64,000 bases of DNA from Winogradskyella luteola (GTDB taxonomy: Bacteria; Bacteroidota; Bacteroidia; Flavobacteriales; Flavobacteriaceae), in contig NZ_JAGSPD010000005.1 of assembly GCF_019203985.1 (NCBI RefSeq), forward strand, positions 186,001-250,000, written 5' to 3'. A program made the position numbers and the translations under genes. How positions within the stretch are numbered: position 1 is the first letter of the stretch; each line of letters starts with the position of its first letter. The notes under the pieces were generated by a model. That model did not search any database and was not told the DNA's origin. It saw only the letters and a program-made list of their open reading frames with translations. This document shows, piece after piece, positions 1 to 7,781 of this stretch.

Positions 1-1
1 A

Positions 2-223
2 TCAGATATTAAAATATTTCCAAACCCAACAAGTAATGAATTCTCTATTCAATTAGATAGCTCTTTAGAATTATATAAAGTAGACATATATAATAGCATA
101 GGTCAACAAGTATTAACTTCTAAAGAAAAAATTATAGATATATCAAAACTAGCTTCTGGTATGTATCTTGTGGAAATAGAAACCACTAAAGGAAAAGGCT
201 CTAAAAAGCTTATTATAGAGTAG
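2..223 (+). CDS. C-terminal end of a T9SS-secreted protein (type A sorting domain), 5' partial
   Basis: The open frame enters from the left edge and encodes about 73 residues ending in TAG. The visible part starts IFPNPTSNEFSI, continues with VDIYNSIGQQV and ends with ASGMYLVEIETTKGKGSKKLIIE-type sequence. This is the usual layout of the type A C-terminal sorting domain: PNP motif, a middle strand containing YN..G, a G-x-Y-L/I-V strand and a basic tail ending in K-hydrophobic-hydrophobic-x. In this family the domain targets a protein to the type IX secretion machinery and is removed at the cell surface. The catalytic or adhesive part lies outside the window, so the function is unknown. A clear intrinsic terminator follows 17 bases downstream. 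Confidence 0.88.
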   Translation, partial: SDIKIFPNPTSNEFSIQLDSSLELYKVDIYNSIGQQVLTSKEKIIDISKLASGMYLVEIETTKGKGSKKLIIE

Positions 224-240
224 TTTAATTATTTAATATA

Positions 241-272
241 AAAAAAGCACTGTGAATTTCACAGTGCTTTTT
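241..272 (+). terminator. Intrinsic terminator after the T9SS cargo gene
   Basis: A perfect 10-bp stem (GCACTGTGAA at 247-256 with TTCACAGTGC at 258-267) is flanked by an A-run on the left and TTTTT at 268-272 on the right. It is nearly symmetric and could act in both directions, but only the plus-strand gene ends here. Confidence 0.88.
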
Positions 273-315
273 CATTTATTTAACAGTATCTAAACACTAT
301 TAAAATTTAATACCG

Positions 316-323
316 TAGCTTTG
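316..323 (+). promoter_or_regulatory. Putative -7 box (TAGCTTTG) for rnr
   Basis: It matches the Bacteroidota consensus TAnnTTTG. No good TTTG -33 element is visible at the usual spacing. If it is used, the rnr leader is about 130 bases and contains the dispersed repeat at 348-370 and the hairpin at 422-440. Confidence 0.45.
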
Positions 324-347
324 CATCAAACTTAATATCTTATTAAC

Positions 348-370
348 GTGGTCACTGAGCGTAGTCGAAG
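348..370. repeat. Short dispersed repeat, copy in the rnr leader
   Basis: The 23 bases beginning GTGGTCACTGAGCGTAG and ending in TCGAAG are matched at 19 of 23 positions by bases 1647-1669 inside rnr, and partly by 13750-13773 upstream of gltX. Related GAGCG-AGTCGAAG elements are, from memory, scattered through many Flavobacteriaceae genomes. Confidence 0.6.
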
Positions 371-421
371 TGAAAAACGTTTACCTTCTTCGCCTTAAGA
401 ATTAAGTAACAAAACAATAAG

Positions 422-440
422 ATTCCTTTTTCAAAGGAAT
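422..440 (+). other. Hairpin just upstream of rnr start codon
   Basis: ATTCCTTT at 422-429 pairs perfectly with AAAGGAAT at 433-440 around a 3-base loop. It ends 18 bases before the rnr ATG. It has no following T-tract, so it is not a standard terminator. It may affect translation or stability of the rnr message; that is inference. Confidence 0.4.
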
Positions 441-458
441 AAAATGATTACAATTTAA

Positions 459-2711
459 ATGACAAGAAAGAAAAAAAGGAAATCTAGAAACAATAAGATT
501 TCTAACCTTACAAATACAATCTTAAGTATATTAAAAAAGGAGAGAAACAAATCCTTTAACTATAAACAAATTGCAGCCAAACTTGGTGTTAACGACGCAA
601 GTAGCCGTAACCAGATTATTAAAAAATTACAGCAATTAAAGGCTAAACAAGAAATTGAAGAAGTTGAACATGGCAAGTTTAAAGCTCTTGTAACTACTGA
701 ATATCATACAGGTATTTTAGACTTATCTTCTAAAGGAAATGGTTATGTTATATGTGATGATTTTGAAGAGGATATTTTTATTGCTTCAAACAACCTCAAT
801 AAAGCTTTAGATGGTGACGAAGTAGAATTCTATGCCTACAGAAGAAAGCATAGAGGCAAGCAAGAAGGGGAAATAACCAATATCATCAAACGTGCTAAAA
901 GCGAATATGTTGGTACCATTCAAATTCAAGATAAAAAGAACTTTGCTTTTGTAGTACCAGATAGCACAAAAATGTATAAGGATATTTTTGTTCCCATCAA
1001 TAAAACCAAAAAGGCCGAAGATGGCGATAAGGTTTTAGTATCATTAACGGATTGGCCAGAAAAAGCCGATTCCCCATATGGAAAAGTTTTGGAAGTGCTA
1101 GGAAAACCAGGAGAGCACAGCACAGAAATTCATTCCATTTTAGCAGAATATGGTTTACCTCACGAGTTTCCACAAGAGGTTGAAGCCTATGCCAACAAAC
1201 TAGATACGTCTATTGCTGAAGAAGAAATCGCAAACCGACGCGATATGCGTAAAGATTTAACCTTTACCATAGATCCTAAGGATGCTAAAGATTTTGATGA
1301 TGCCTTATCCTTTAAAATTTTAGAAAACGGCTTATATGAAGTCGGCATACATATTGCAGATGTTTCGCACTATCTTGAACCCGGAACAGTTTTAGATGAC
1401 GAAGCTTACGAGCGCGCTACTTCAATTTATTTGGTAGATCGTGTAGTGCCAATGCTACCAGAAATATTATCTAATGGAGCATGTTCATTACGGCCACATG
1501 AAGAAAAATATACGTTTTCTGCAGTTTTTAAAATGAATAATAAGTGCGAAATTAAACATGAATGGTTTGGTAGAACAGTAACCTATTCCGACGCACGTTT
1601 TGCTTATGAAGAAGCACAGGCAATCATAGAGAACAACCCAGACTTTGTGGTGACTTGGCGAAGTCGAAGCGAAGTCGACCCATCTCATTTAAATATTCAG
1701 ATTCCACAAGAAGTTTCACTGACAGGAAAACAATACAATACAAAACCAGAAATCGCTGAAGCCGTTTTGGTTTTAGACAGATTGGCTAAAAAAATGCGCT
1801 CTCAACGTATGCGCTCGGGTGCCATATCTTTTGATAAAGTTGAAGTAAAATTCAATTTAGATGAAGAGGCCAACCCAACAGGAATTCATTTTAAGACCAG
1901 TAAAGATGCCAATAAACTCATTGAAGAGTTTATGCTATTAGCCAACCGAAAGGTGTCAGAATTTATTGGTAAGCAAAACCCAAAGAAGACCTTTGTATAC
2001 CGTGTACACGATGAACCAGACGAAGCCAAGCTTGCACAACTACAAACTGTTGTTGGTCGTTTTGGTCATAAACTTAATTTTAAGGATCGTAACAGTGTAG
2101 CTTCATCACTTAATAAACTATTATCTGATGTAGTTGGAAAAAAAGAACAGAATTTAGTGGATACACTTACGATTCGTACCATGTCCAAAGCAGAATATAC
2201 AACACATAATATAGGGCATTATGGCTTAGCGTTCGATTATTATAGTCATTTTACGTCGCCAATTCGTCGTTATCCAGATGTTATGGCACATCGTTTATTA
2301 CAACATTATTTAGATGGTGGCAAGTCGGCCAACGAAGAGGTTTACGAAGAAAAGTGTAAGCATAGCAGTAATATGGAATATTTGGCAACAAAAGCAGAAC
2401 GCGATTCTATAAAGTATATGCAAATTCGTTTTATGCAAGATCATCAGGATGAAGAGTTTTTGGGAGTGATTTCTGGTGTTACGGATTGGGGAATTTATGT
2501 TGAGATAATTTCTAACAAATGCGAAGGTATGGTTAGTGTTAGGGATATGAAAGATGACCATTACGAATTTGATCAGACACATTATGCCATGGTTGGACGA
2601 AAATCGGGTGTAGTATACCAATTAGGCGATGAGGTTGTTGTAAAAGTTAAAAACACAGATTTGATAAAAAAACATTTAGATTTCTATATGGTTGGCAAGC
2701 CAAAAGACTAA
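459..2711 (+). CDS. rnr: Ribonuclease R (RNase II/VacB family)
   Basis: This is a 3'-to-5' exoribonuclease that degrades structured RNA in the cytoplasm. The order is a lysine-rich start with a winged-helix-like segment (about 15-70), cold-shock/OB domains (about 80-240), the RNB catalytic domain (about 255-590) and a C-terminal S1 domain (about 655-740). The metal-binding motif DPKDAKDFDDA lies at about residues 272-282. The length (750) fits the family. The ATG at 459 is chosen because the only nearby upstream ATG (444) runs into a stop. An oddity is a stretch around residues 395-411 (DFVVTWRSRSEVDPSH) encoded by DNA that resembles a dispersed intergenic repeat. The gene is followed by a small unrelated cluster. 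Confidence 0.95.
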   Translation: MTRKKKRKSRNNKISNLTNTILSILKKERNKSFNYKQIAAKLGVNDASSRNQIIKKLQQLKAKQEIEEVEHGKFKALVTTEYHTGILDLSSKGNGYVICDDFEEDIFIASNNLNKALDGDEVEFYAYRRKHRGKQEGEITNIIKRAKSEYVGTIQIQDKKNFAFVVPDSTKMYKDIFVPINKTKKAEDGDKVLVSLTDWPEKADSPYGKVLEVLGKPGEHSTEIHSILAEYGLPHEFPQEVEAYANKLDTSIAEEEIANRRDMRKDLTFTIDPKDAKDFDDALSFKILENGLYEVGIHIADVSHYLEPGTVLDDEAYERATSIYLVDRVVPMLPEILSNGACSLRPHEEKYTFSAVFKMNNKCEIKHEWFGRTVTYSDARFAYEEAQAIIENNPDFVVTWRSRSEVDPSHLNIQIPQEVSLTGKQYNTKPEIAEAVLVLDRLAKKMRSQRMRSGAISFDKVEVKFNLDEEANPTGIHFKTSKDANKLIEEFMLLANRKVSEFIGKQNPKKTFVYRVHDEPDEAKLAQLQTVVGRFGHKLNFKDRNSVASSLNKLLSDVVGKKEQNLVDTLTIRTMSKAEYTTHNIGHYGLAFDYYSHFTSPIRRYPDVMAHRLLQHYLDGGKSANEEVYEEKCKHSSNMEYLATKAERDSIKYMQIRFMQDHQDEEFLGVISGVTDWGIYVEIISNKCEGMVSVRDMKDDHYEFDQTHYAMVGRKSGVVYQLGDEVVVKVKNTDLIKKHLDFYMVGKPKD
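1647..1690. repeat. Dispersed repeat-like insertion inside rnr
   Basis: Bases 1647-1669 match the intergenic repeat at 348-370 in 19 of 23 positions. The following bases contain a second GAAGTCGA unit and then CATCTCATTT, a string whose core ATCTCATT also follows the repeat at 61690. The reading frame is kept open, adding about 15-18 residues to RNase R between the conserved FAYEEAQ.II and SLTGK segments. Confidence 0.5.
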
Positions 2712-2773
2712 ATTTTATGTAACAAAAGATATATAGCTGTGACTCATATAAAACAATTTAAAGTATATAAATT

Positions 2774-3025
2774 ATGAAAACAGATATATGTAGCGTATGT
2801 GGTTCTTCAAAAATAATGCACGATATGCGAATTGTTGATTTTGGACATGGAAATGCAAAAAATGATTTATCCATAGAGATTAAGACAACAGATAGATTAC
2901 TTTTTAATAATTTTGAAAAAGGAGCTTTAAAAGCACAAATCTGTGGGTCTTGTGGTAAAGTAGATTTATTGGTCAACAACCCAAGTGATTTGTGGCAAGC
3001 CTACTTAAAAGCAAAAGCATTATGA
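2774..3025 (+). CDS. Small zinc-ribbon-like protein
   Basis: This 83-residue protein has two CxxC pairs, CSVCGSS near residue 6 and CGSCGKVD near residue 57, the spacing expected of a zinc ribbon. The first pair is followed by a stretch that reads like an extended beta-hairpin. I do not recognise a specific named family. It overlaps the next gene through ATGA (stop TGA within ATGATA), so the two are probably translated together, and it is about 60 bases downstream of rnr. The role is unknown; nucleic-acid or metal binding is only an inference from the cysteines. Confidence 0.75.
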   Translation: MKTDICSVCGSSKIMHDMRIVDFGHGNAKNDLSIEIKTTDRLLFNNFEKGALKAQICGSCGKVDLLVNNPSDLWQAYLKAKAL

Positions 3026-3321
3026 TACTAACAACCACAAACTCTATCGAAGGCTTTAAAATAATAGATTATTTAGGTATCGTCACTGGTGTTGCCATGA
3101 ATGAAGATACCATAACAATGGGCTTTAGTATATCTAAATACTATAAAAAAATTCAAGAAAGTATAGATAAAGTTAAGGAAACAGCATTTCAACGTTTGCA
3201 AGACAACGCCAAGCAATTAAATGCTAATGCCATTGTTGGGATAAAGGTTGAAATAGAATTAACCACAAGTAATTATGCCATGGTTTCAGTAACCGGAACC
3301 GCAGTAAAAGTAGTCGCCTAG
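3022..3321 (+). CDS. YbjQ/UPF0145 family protein
   Basis: This 99-residue protein begins MILTTTNSIEGFKII and contains GIVTGVA and LNANAIVGIKVE, the conserved pattern of the YbjQ (heavy-metal-binding-like, DUF74) family. That family forms pentameric rings of unknown function. The start chosen is ATG at 3022, which overlaps the previous stop in ATGA. A longer frame opens at 2992 but its first ten residues lie inside the upstream gene and do not resemble the family. The next gene begins two bases after its stop. Confidence 0.85.
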   Translation: MILTTTNSIEGFKIIDYLGIVTGVAMNEDTITMGFSISKYYKKIQESIDKVKETAFQRLQDNAKQLNANAIVGIKVEIELTTSNYAMVSVTGTAVKVVA

Positions 3322-3323
3322 TT

Positions 3324-3560
3324 ATGAAAACAAGTACTAAAGCAGGTCTATACGTTTTTCTTATTTTTCTCGTTATTTATCTCATAGTTAGATTTATACT
3401 TCAAATCATTTTCAGTGATATAAACATTTATTTGCTTTCGGCCATATCAGCTGCAATAACAGTAGTTTTATCACCCCAAAGACGAATAATTAAAAAACAA
3501 TCTGGAGAAGAAATTCAGCTTAAATGGTTATTCAGTAAAAAAGTAATTATCTTAAAATAG
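3324..3560 (+). CDS. Small membrane protein of unknown function
   Basis: A 78-residue protein with two hydrophobic helices (about residues 8-30 and 34-50) followed by a basic tail (QRRIIKKQ). No named family was recognised. It starts two bases after the YbjQ-like gene and ends four bases before the next start, so it is part of a four-gene run from 2774 to 4236. Confidence 0.7.
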   Translation: MKTSTKAGLYVFLIFLVIYLIVRFILQIIFSDINIYLLSAISAAITVVLSPQRRIIKKQSGEEIQLKWLFSKKVIILK

Positions 3561-3564
3561 CATC

Positions 3565-4236
3565 ATGAAAAAAGTCGTTTTTATTCTAATTTTATTGGTA
3601 GGATCTATAACCAATGCACAAGAAACCATTGAAAAAACAATTGGTGAGTTTAAAACTGTAAAAGTCTATGATTTAATAAATCTTAAAATGATGAAATCCA
3701 ATGAAAACAAAGTAGTCATATCGGGAGAAAATCGTAAAGATGTAGATATAGTTAATAAAAACGGAAAACTTAAAATAAGAATGAGCCTAGAGGAAAGCTA
3801 CGACGGAAATGATACAATGGTTATTCTTTATTATACTTCAGTGGATGTTATTGATGCTAATGAAGGATCTCAAGTAGTTGTAAATAAGCTTATTGAACAG
3901 TTTGAAATTGACTTAAAAACCCAAGAAGGTGCAGAAATCACAGCAGAGATAAAAACAACCTATGCTAATTTTAGAGCGGTTACAGGTGGAATAATCAATG
4001 TTACGGGGAATTCCAAAAATCAAGATATTTCCATTTACACGGGAGGTATTTTTAATGGCGAACATTTTATCACAGAACAAACAGAAGTTTCTATAAACGC
4101 AGCAGGAGAAGCTTATATTAATGCTACAGAATATGTAGATGTTAGAGTAAAAGCTGGAGGAGATGTTTTTATTTATGGAGAACCAAAAATAGTTGACGAA
4201 AACCGAGTTCTTGGTGGCAGAATAAAACGTATGTAG
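3565..4236 (+). CDS. Exported GIN/DUF2807-type beta-solenoid protein
   Basis: A 223-residue protein with a signal peptide (MKKVVFILILLVGSITNAQ) followed by short beta-strand repeats such as VVISGENRKDVDIVNKNGKLKIRM-like and VDVIDANEGSQVVV segments. These fit the DUF2807 / putative auto-transporter adhesin head GIN domain, common in Bacteroidota. It is expected in the periplasm or at the outer membrane. It is the last gene of the run from 2774. The function of the family is not established. Confidence 0.75.
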   Translation: MKKVVFILILLVGSITNAQETIEKTIGEFKTVKVYDLINLKMMKSNENKVVISGENRKDVDIVNKNGKLKIRMSLEESYDGNDTMVILYYTSVDVIDANEGSQVVVNKLIEQFEIDLKTQEGAEITAEIKTTYANFRAVTGGIINVTGNSKNQDISIYTGGIFNGEHFITEQTEVSINAAGEAYINATEYVDVRVKAGGDVFIYGEPKIVDENRVLGGRIKRM

Positions 4237-4267
4237 TTAGCTTAAGCCAAACTAGTAAATACATTTC

Positions 4268-4287
4268 GAAAACCTCGAAGGGTTTTC
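4268..4287 (+). other. Hairpin after the GIN-domain gene
   Basis: GAAAACC (4268-4274) pairs with GGTTTTC (4281-4287) around a 6-base loop. It lacks a T-tract on the plus strand, so it is only a weak candidate terminator. Confidence 0.4.
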
Positions 4288-4325
4288 AAATTAAAATTAT
4301 GGAGTAATTTCCTATTAGATTTTGT

Positions 4326-4333
4326 TACATTTG
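4326..4333 (+). promoter_or_regulatory. -7 box (TACATTTG) for the LysE-type gene
   Basis: It is an exact TAnnTTTG match. Transcription would start near 4337, downstream of the TTG at 4322 that would extend the frame, so this box supports translation from the ATG at 4352. Confidence 0.5.
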
Positions 4334-4351
4334 TGTAAACTGCAAGTTTAC

Positions 4352-5041
4352 ATGTTTGATGACATATTAACAGCCATTCCTTTTGGGATTATCTTAGCTT
4401 TTACCATTGGCCCAGTATTTTTTGTACTTTTAGAAACCAGTGCAACAAAGGGGTTTACAAGTGCGTTGATTTTTGATCTAGGGGTTATTTTAGCAGATGT
4501 TATCTTTATTCTTTTAATCTTTAAAAGCACAGACACACTTTTAGATAAAATAAAAGACGATCCTAAGCTTTTGGTTTTCGGTGGTGTTTTACTTGTAATT
4601 TATGGTATTATAAGTTTTATTAAAACATCAAAATCTTTCCGATCTATCGTTAGGGAACACCATAGAATACAACTTCCAAAAAAGGATTATGGCAAGCTTT
4701 TTATGAAAGGCTTTTTACTCAATTTCATCAACATTGGTGTGCTTTTGGGTTGGCTTGGCTTTATTGTTATTGGCACATCCATAACAACGTCTAAAAATGG
4801 GGTTTCTATTTTTATAACGACTATGTTAATATCTTATTTTGTATGTGATCTTTTTAAAATAGCAGCAGCAAAACGTCTTAAAAGCAAACTTACTCCCAGA
4901 CGAATATTCAAAACCAAGAAAATAGTTGCTTTGGTCATTTTAGGTTTTGGAATTTTGCTATTGTCACAAGGCCTTTTTCCTGATTTATATGAAAAAGGAA
5001 AAGAGCAGATTGATAAGGTAAATCCTCTTCAAAAAGACTAG
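4352..5041 (+). CDS. LysE/RhtB-family exporter
   Basis: A 229-residue membrane protein with about six hydrophobic helices. The N-terminal part (IPFGIILAFTIGPVFFVLLE) carries the glycine/proline-rich first helix typical of LysE/RhtB amino-acid exporters. The substrate is unknown. A TTG at 4322 would add ten residues, but the TAnnTTTG box at 4326-4333 lies inside that extension, so the ATG at 4352 is preferred. The C-terminus is hydrophilic (KGKEQIDKVNPLQKD). It faces the convergent gene at 5447 across a 405-base gap. Confidence 0.85.
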   Translation: MFDDILTAIPFGIILAFTIGPVFFVLLETSATKGFTSALIFDLGVILADVIFILLIFKSTDTLLDKIKDDPKLLVFGGVLLVIYGIISFIKTSKSFRSIVREHHRIQLPKKDYGKLFMKGFLLNFINIGVLLGWLGFIVIGTSITTSKNGVSIFITTMLISYFVCDLFKIAAAKRLKSKLTPRRIFKTKKIVALVILGFGILLLSQGLFPDLYEKGKEQIDKVNPLQKD

Positions 5042-5446
5042 CCATATATAAAATACTTATGCTAGGTTAAAAATAAGAATTAACGCAGTTGTTGTTTTAA
5101 TTGTTTGAGCATAATTTTGGTGTAGAAGCTAATTTAAGAATACGAGTTCAATTAATATTTTTAACTAACTCATTTATCATAAATACAACTCGTTTTAGAC
5201 AGGAATTTCTGCAAGGTTTTTTGACAACTTGTGGGTATAGCATGAGCTACCAATATTAGCTCATTATTAATCTGACACAGATTAGAAATTGCATTATTAA
5301 GGAGATGCTCACTAAAATGCATATTTTCAATCTAATTGAAAAACAAAGCAGGAGATCCAAATTAAGGAAATCCTGCTTTTGAGTTATTTTATTTACTGGA
5401 TACAAACAGTTTAAAAAATAACAATAGATAACATTATAGTTTTAAT
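5042..5446. other. 405-base gap with a series of hairpins, possible structured RNA
   Basis: No protein frame of note is visible. Perfect inverted repeats occur in series: ACGAGTT (5142-5148) with AACTCGT (5187-5193); ATGAGCTA (5242-5249) with TAGCTCAT (5257-5264); TAATCT with AGATTA (5268-5284); TTTTCAAT with ATTGAAAA (5324-5342); and the terminator-like stem 5346-5378. This is more structure than expected for a plain convergent gap. The strand and function cannot be assigned from sequence alone. Confidence 0.45.
5346..5378 (-). terminator. Probable terminator of the 5447-6517 gene
   Basis: AAGCAGGA (5346-5353) pairs with TCCTGCTT (5371-5378). Read on the minus strand the hairpin is followed by TTTGTTTTT. 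The loop is long (17 bases). Confidence 0.6.
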
Positions 5447-6517
5447 TTATCGGGTAACAGAAATAGACCCACCAGTTACTGTAAAGTGACCATAGCCTTC
5501 CATAATATAAAAGTGAGTAGTGTATTTGTTTTTCCAAACCGCAACTCCTTGAACGGTTATTTGCTGATTAGCATCCAAACCAAAGTTGTTGCCCGGATCT
5601 GTATCTGAGGCAATTGCAAGTGCCATGGCATTATTTGGTCTTGCCCAGTTACCAGCAAATAGGTAAGACATTGCATTATCAGCAGCTGATGCAACAGCCT
5701 CCGTAAGTGAACCTGACACTACATATTTATCATCTGGAAATGGCGTTGAGAAATCTATTCTAAACACCCCCTGGCTCATTCGCTTAACTCTCGATATTCC
5801 TTTTGCAGCAAATAAGTTTTGTAATGATCCATTCGCAGTTATACCACTACCAGACGTACCATCAAAACTAACTTGGGCATATTGTGAAATTGCTTCAGGA
5901 GTACCCTGACCAACAGTTGCATTACAAGATTGACCACCAGCACTTACAGAAAATGTCGTAGTTACTGGGCTACTTACTGTAGGTGTACCAGTAACTGAGT
6001 AGACTAAATTACCTGACCCGAAATCAAAATTATCCTCAGCCAAAGTTGCCGTTAACCCATTTATAGGACCAATGGTATCAGCCCCGTAAACGCCTCCGTT
6101 ACCACCGCTGTAAGGAATAGTTAAAGTACCATTATAACTATTACCCGCTGTATAACTAGCAGGCTCTAATTTTGCCCCTGCGCAGTCTAATACACTAACA
6201 GTACCTGGCTGTAAAGAGTTAACTACGAAACTTAACCATTCTGAACCATTCCAGTAAAAATAACCAACAGAAGAAAGTCCTGCGGTTCCTAAATTATAAA
6301 TTAATAAGCCCGTAGCAGGTGAAGGGATTGTAGTTGTATCCGTATTTGATGTTAAGGCTACTTGAGGTCCTAAAAACCCTTTTTTTCCATTAGCTGGTAA
6401 TGAAGAAGCATCTAAGTGCAACATTGCTGAAGGATCTGGTGCGTCTGTACCAATTCCTGTTTGTGCATTTCCAAACATAAAAGATAACAAAACTAATGTT
6501 AGGATTAATTTTTTCAT
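5447..6517 (-). CDS. Secreted protein of unknown function with a GIGT..P..SA N-terminus
   Basis: A 356-residue protein with a signal peptide (MKKLILTLVLLSFMFGNAQ). The mature start TGIGTDAPDPSAMLHLDAS and the following GFLGPQVALTS..TG.LIYN are a pattern seen at the N-terminus of many exported Bacteroidota surface proteins. The middle (about 105-210) is Gly/Thr/Ser-rich and reads like Ig-type beta repeats. Single cysteines at about 110 and 198 could form a disulfide. No T9SS sorting domain is seen at its end (GSISVTR). It is probably extracellular or surface-located; the role is unknown. Confidence 0.75.
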   Translation of the reverse strand: MKKLILTLVLLSFMFGNAQTGIGTDAPDPSAMLHLDASSLPANGKKGFLGPQVALTSNTDTTTIPSPATGLLIYNLGTAGLSSVGYFYWNGSEWLSFVVNSLQPGTVSVLDCAGAKLEPASYTAGNSYNGTLTIPYSGGNGGVYGADTIGPINGLTATLAEDNFDFGSGNLVYSVTGTPTVSSPVTTTFSVSAGGQSCNATVGQGTPEAISQYAQVSFDGTSGSGITANGSLQNLFAAKGISRVKRMSQGVFRIDFSTPFPDDKYVVSGSLTEAVASAADNAMSYLFAGNWARPNNAMALAIASDTDPGNNFGLDANQQITVQGVAVWKNKYTTHFYIMEGYGHFTVTGGSISVTR

Positions 6518-6885
6518 ATTCTTAAATTTTTTAATTTTTGTTAAAAAACATATTTATTTTTTAATAAAACAAGATTAATACAAGAAAAGTTACATTAATT
6601 AACTGTTAATCTAAAAAGTGTGTATTTGGACGGTTTTGTTGCTTTTAAATATCATTAATAATAAGTCATTGAGATACTTGTTTTGAAAGTAATATCTTTC
6701 AAAAAAACGCTTTAATAGCACATTGTTTAGATCATTTCCCTCTAAAAAAGTGGCTCTTATTTATAACTTTATGTGATGCTGTAGTAGGTTTAAAATGTAG
6801 TTAGTTTAAAGTCCTTTTAATATTTGTAAACAAACCTATCATATTTATAAAACAAAAAAAGAGACACTATAAAGCATCTCTTTTG
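6518..6885. other. 368-base gap between the secreted-protein gene and tRNA-Cys
   Basis: It holds the tRNA-Cys terminator (6854-6880) and a minus-strand TAnnTTTG match (TAGGTTTG, plus-strand CAAACCTA at 6831-6838). If used for the 5447-6517 gene, that box would give a leader of about 310 bases. No convincing small gene is visible in the rest. Confidence 0.4.
6854..6880 (-). terminator. Terminator of tRNA-Cys
   Basis: On the minus strand GAGATGC (6880-6874) pairs with GTGTCTC (6867-6861), including two G-T wobbles, with a 6-base loop. It is followed by seven Ts (6860-6854). It lies six bases past the mature 3' end of the tRNA. Confidence 0.7.
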
Positions 6886-6956
6886 AGGTGTCGAGCGGAT
6901 TCGAACCGCTGTAGATGGTGTTGCAGACCACTGCCTAGCCACTCGGCCACGACACC
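6886..6956 (-). tRNA. tRNA-Cys (anticodon GCA)
   Basis: Read on the minus strand, GGTGTCG (5') pairs with CGACACC (3') in the acceptor stem. The D-arm contains GAGTGGCTAGGC, the anticodon loop is CTGCAAC (anticodon GCA), and the T-arm is AGCGG-TTCGAAT-CCGCT. The discriminator base is T. CCA is not encoded. The gene stands alone, followed by its own terminator. Confidence 0.96.
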
Positions 6957-7006
6957 TTATTGCGAGGGCAAATATATAAATTATATACGTTTTACCCTAT
7001 ATAGGC

Positions 7007-7369
7007 TTACTTTTTTCGTTTCTGGGATAATTTTATGGTTACCTTTTCCACATCCCCACCTATTGGAGGGTTAATTTTACTTACCGAAACTGAAGCTTTA
7101 GAAATTAATTTATCCTCATTAAAAAATCGGTTTAAAATACGTTGAGCTACAGTTTCAAGTAGTTTTGAAGGCATTGCCATTTCTTCTCTAACGACTTTAT
7201 TTAAAAACACGTAGTCAACGGTATCACTGAGCTCATCTGATTTTGAAGAATTTCTTAAATTAGCTTTAACCACGACGTCAACCCGATAATCACTACCAAT
7301 AATAGTCTCTTCTTTTAAGCATCCATGATGTGCAAATACACGAATATTTTCGACTTTAATTATTCCCAT
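7007..7369 (-). CDS. folB: Dihydroneopterin aldolase
   Basis: FolB converts 7,8-dihydroneopterin to 6-hydroxymethyl-dihydropterin and glycolaldehyde in folate synthesis, in the cytoplasm. This 120-residue protein begins MGIIKVENIRVFAHHG, has the conserved ..YRVDVVV.. strand, the D-T-V-D-Y segment and the E-T-V/A-A..I helix (LLETVAQRILNRF), and ends in V.I.K..PPI. A longer frame from 7384 adds five residues and would read through the putative -7 box at 7374-7381, so the ATG at 7369 is preferred. No other folate genes adjoin it. Confidence 0.9.
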   Translation of the reverse strand: MGIIKVENIRVFAHHGCLKEETIIGSDYRVDVVVKANLRNSSKSDELSDTVDYVFLNKVVREEMAMPSKLLETVAQRILNRFFNEDKLISKASVSVSKINPPIGGDVEKVTIKLSQKRKK

Positions 7370-7373
7370 AATA

Positions 7374-7381
7374 CAAAAATA
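7374..7381 (-). promoter_or_regulatory. Putative -7 box for folB (TATTTTTG on the minus strand)
   Basis: Plus-strand CAAAAATA is an exact TAnnTTTG on the minus strand. It ends only four bases before the folB ATG, so if used the message would have almost no leader. Confidence 0.35.
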
Positions 7382-7432
7382 CACTAAAGACTTGATTCCA
7401 GACTCTAAGAATCAAGCTAACTAAAGCTTAAA

Positions 7433-7657
7433 TTAATTTGTAAACAAATCAAAGATATTACTCAGTGCACTTGTTTTCGCTTTAAAGAATTCTGTGTAAT
7501 AACATTTTTTACAAGTAACAGAAGTAAATTTTTTATTTTGAATATCAAATATTTTAGATAATCTTCCTCCAGTGGCTCTCATCTCGCCAATTTCGTAAGT
7601 GGTGTTGTGGCATTTTGGGCATTTATAATTCATTACAATTTGTATTTTTAGGTTCAT
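7433..7657 (-). CDS. Zinc-ribbon nucleic-acid-binding protein (DUF2082-like)
   Basis: A 74-residue protein containing YKCPKCHNTTYEIGEMRATGG-type sequence, then FDIQNKKFTSVTCKKCYYTEFF. The two CxxC pairs, the YE.GE.R.TGG segment and the C..C.YTEF ending match the small zinc-ribbon family annotated as nucleic-acid-binding (PF09855/DUF2082). The true start may be the ATG at 7633 (MNYKCPK), because the eight residues before it are not part of the family pattern. The function is not established. Confidence 0.8.
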   Translation of the reverse strand: MNLKIQIVMNYKCPKCHNTTYEIGEMRATGGRLSKIFDIQNKKFTSVTCKKCYYTEFFKAKTSALSNIFDLFTN

Positions 7658-7697
7658 ACTATAAGTATAAAATGCTATATAAATGTTACAATTTGCT

Positions 7698-7705
7698 TAG
7701 TTTTG
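7698..7705 (+). promoter_or_regulatory. Putative -7 box (TAGTTTTG) for glnS
   Basis: An exact TAnnTTTG match 77 bases before the glnS ATG. No clear -33 TTTG at 19-21 bases upstream. Confidence 0.4.
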
Positions 7706-7781
7706 TAAGTCGAATTAGTGATTACTTGTTTAGGCAATTTTCTGCCCAATATCTAAAACCTAATTCTTAACATCCTTTAAC

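Noticed and set aside
4322..4351. Extension of the LysE-type gene to a TTG at 4322
   Set aside because: The extension contains the -7 box TACATTTG, so it would lie upstream of the transcript; the ATG at 4352 also gives the usual LysE N-terminus.
6883..7074. A 63-residue plus-strand frame
   Set aside because: It runs across the tRNA-Cys gene on the opposite strand and into the end of folB; it is not a real gene.
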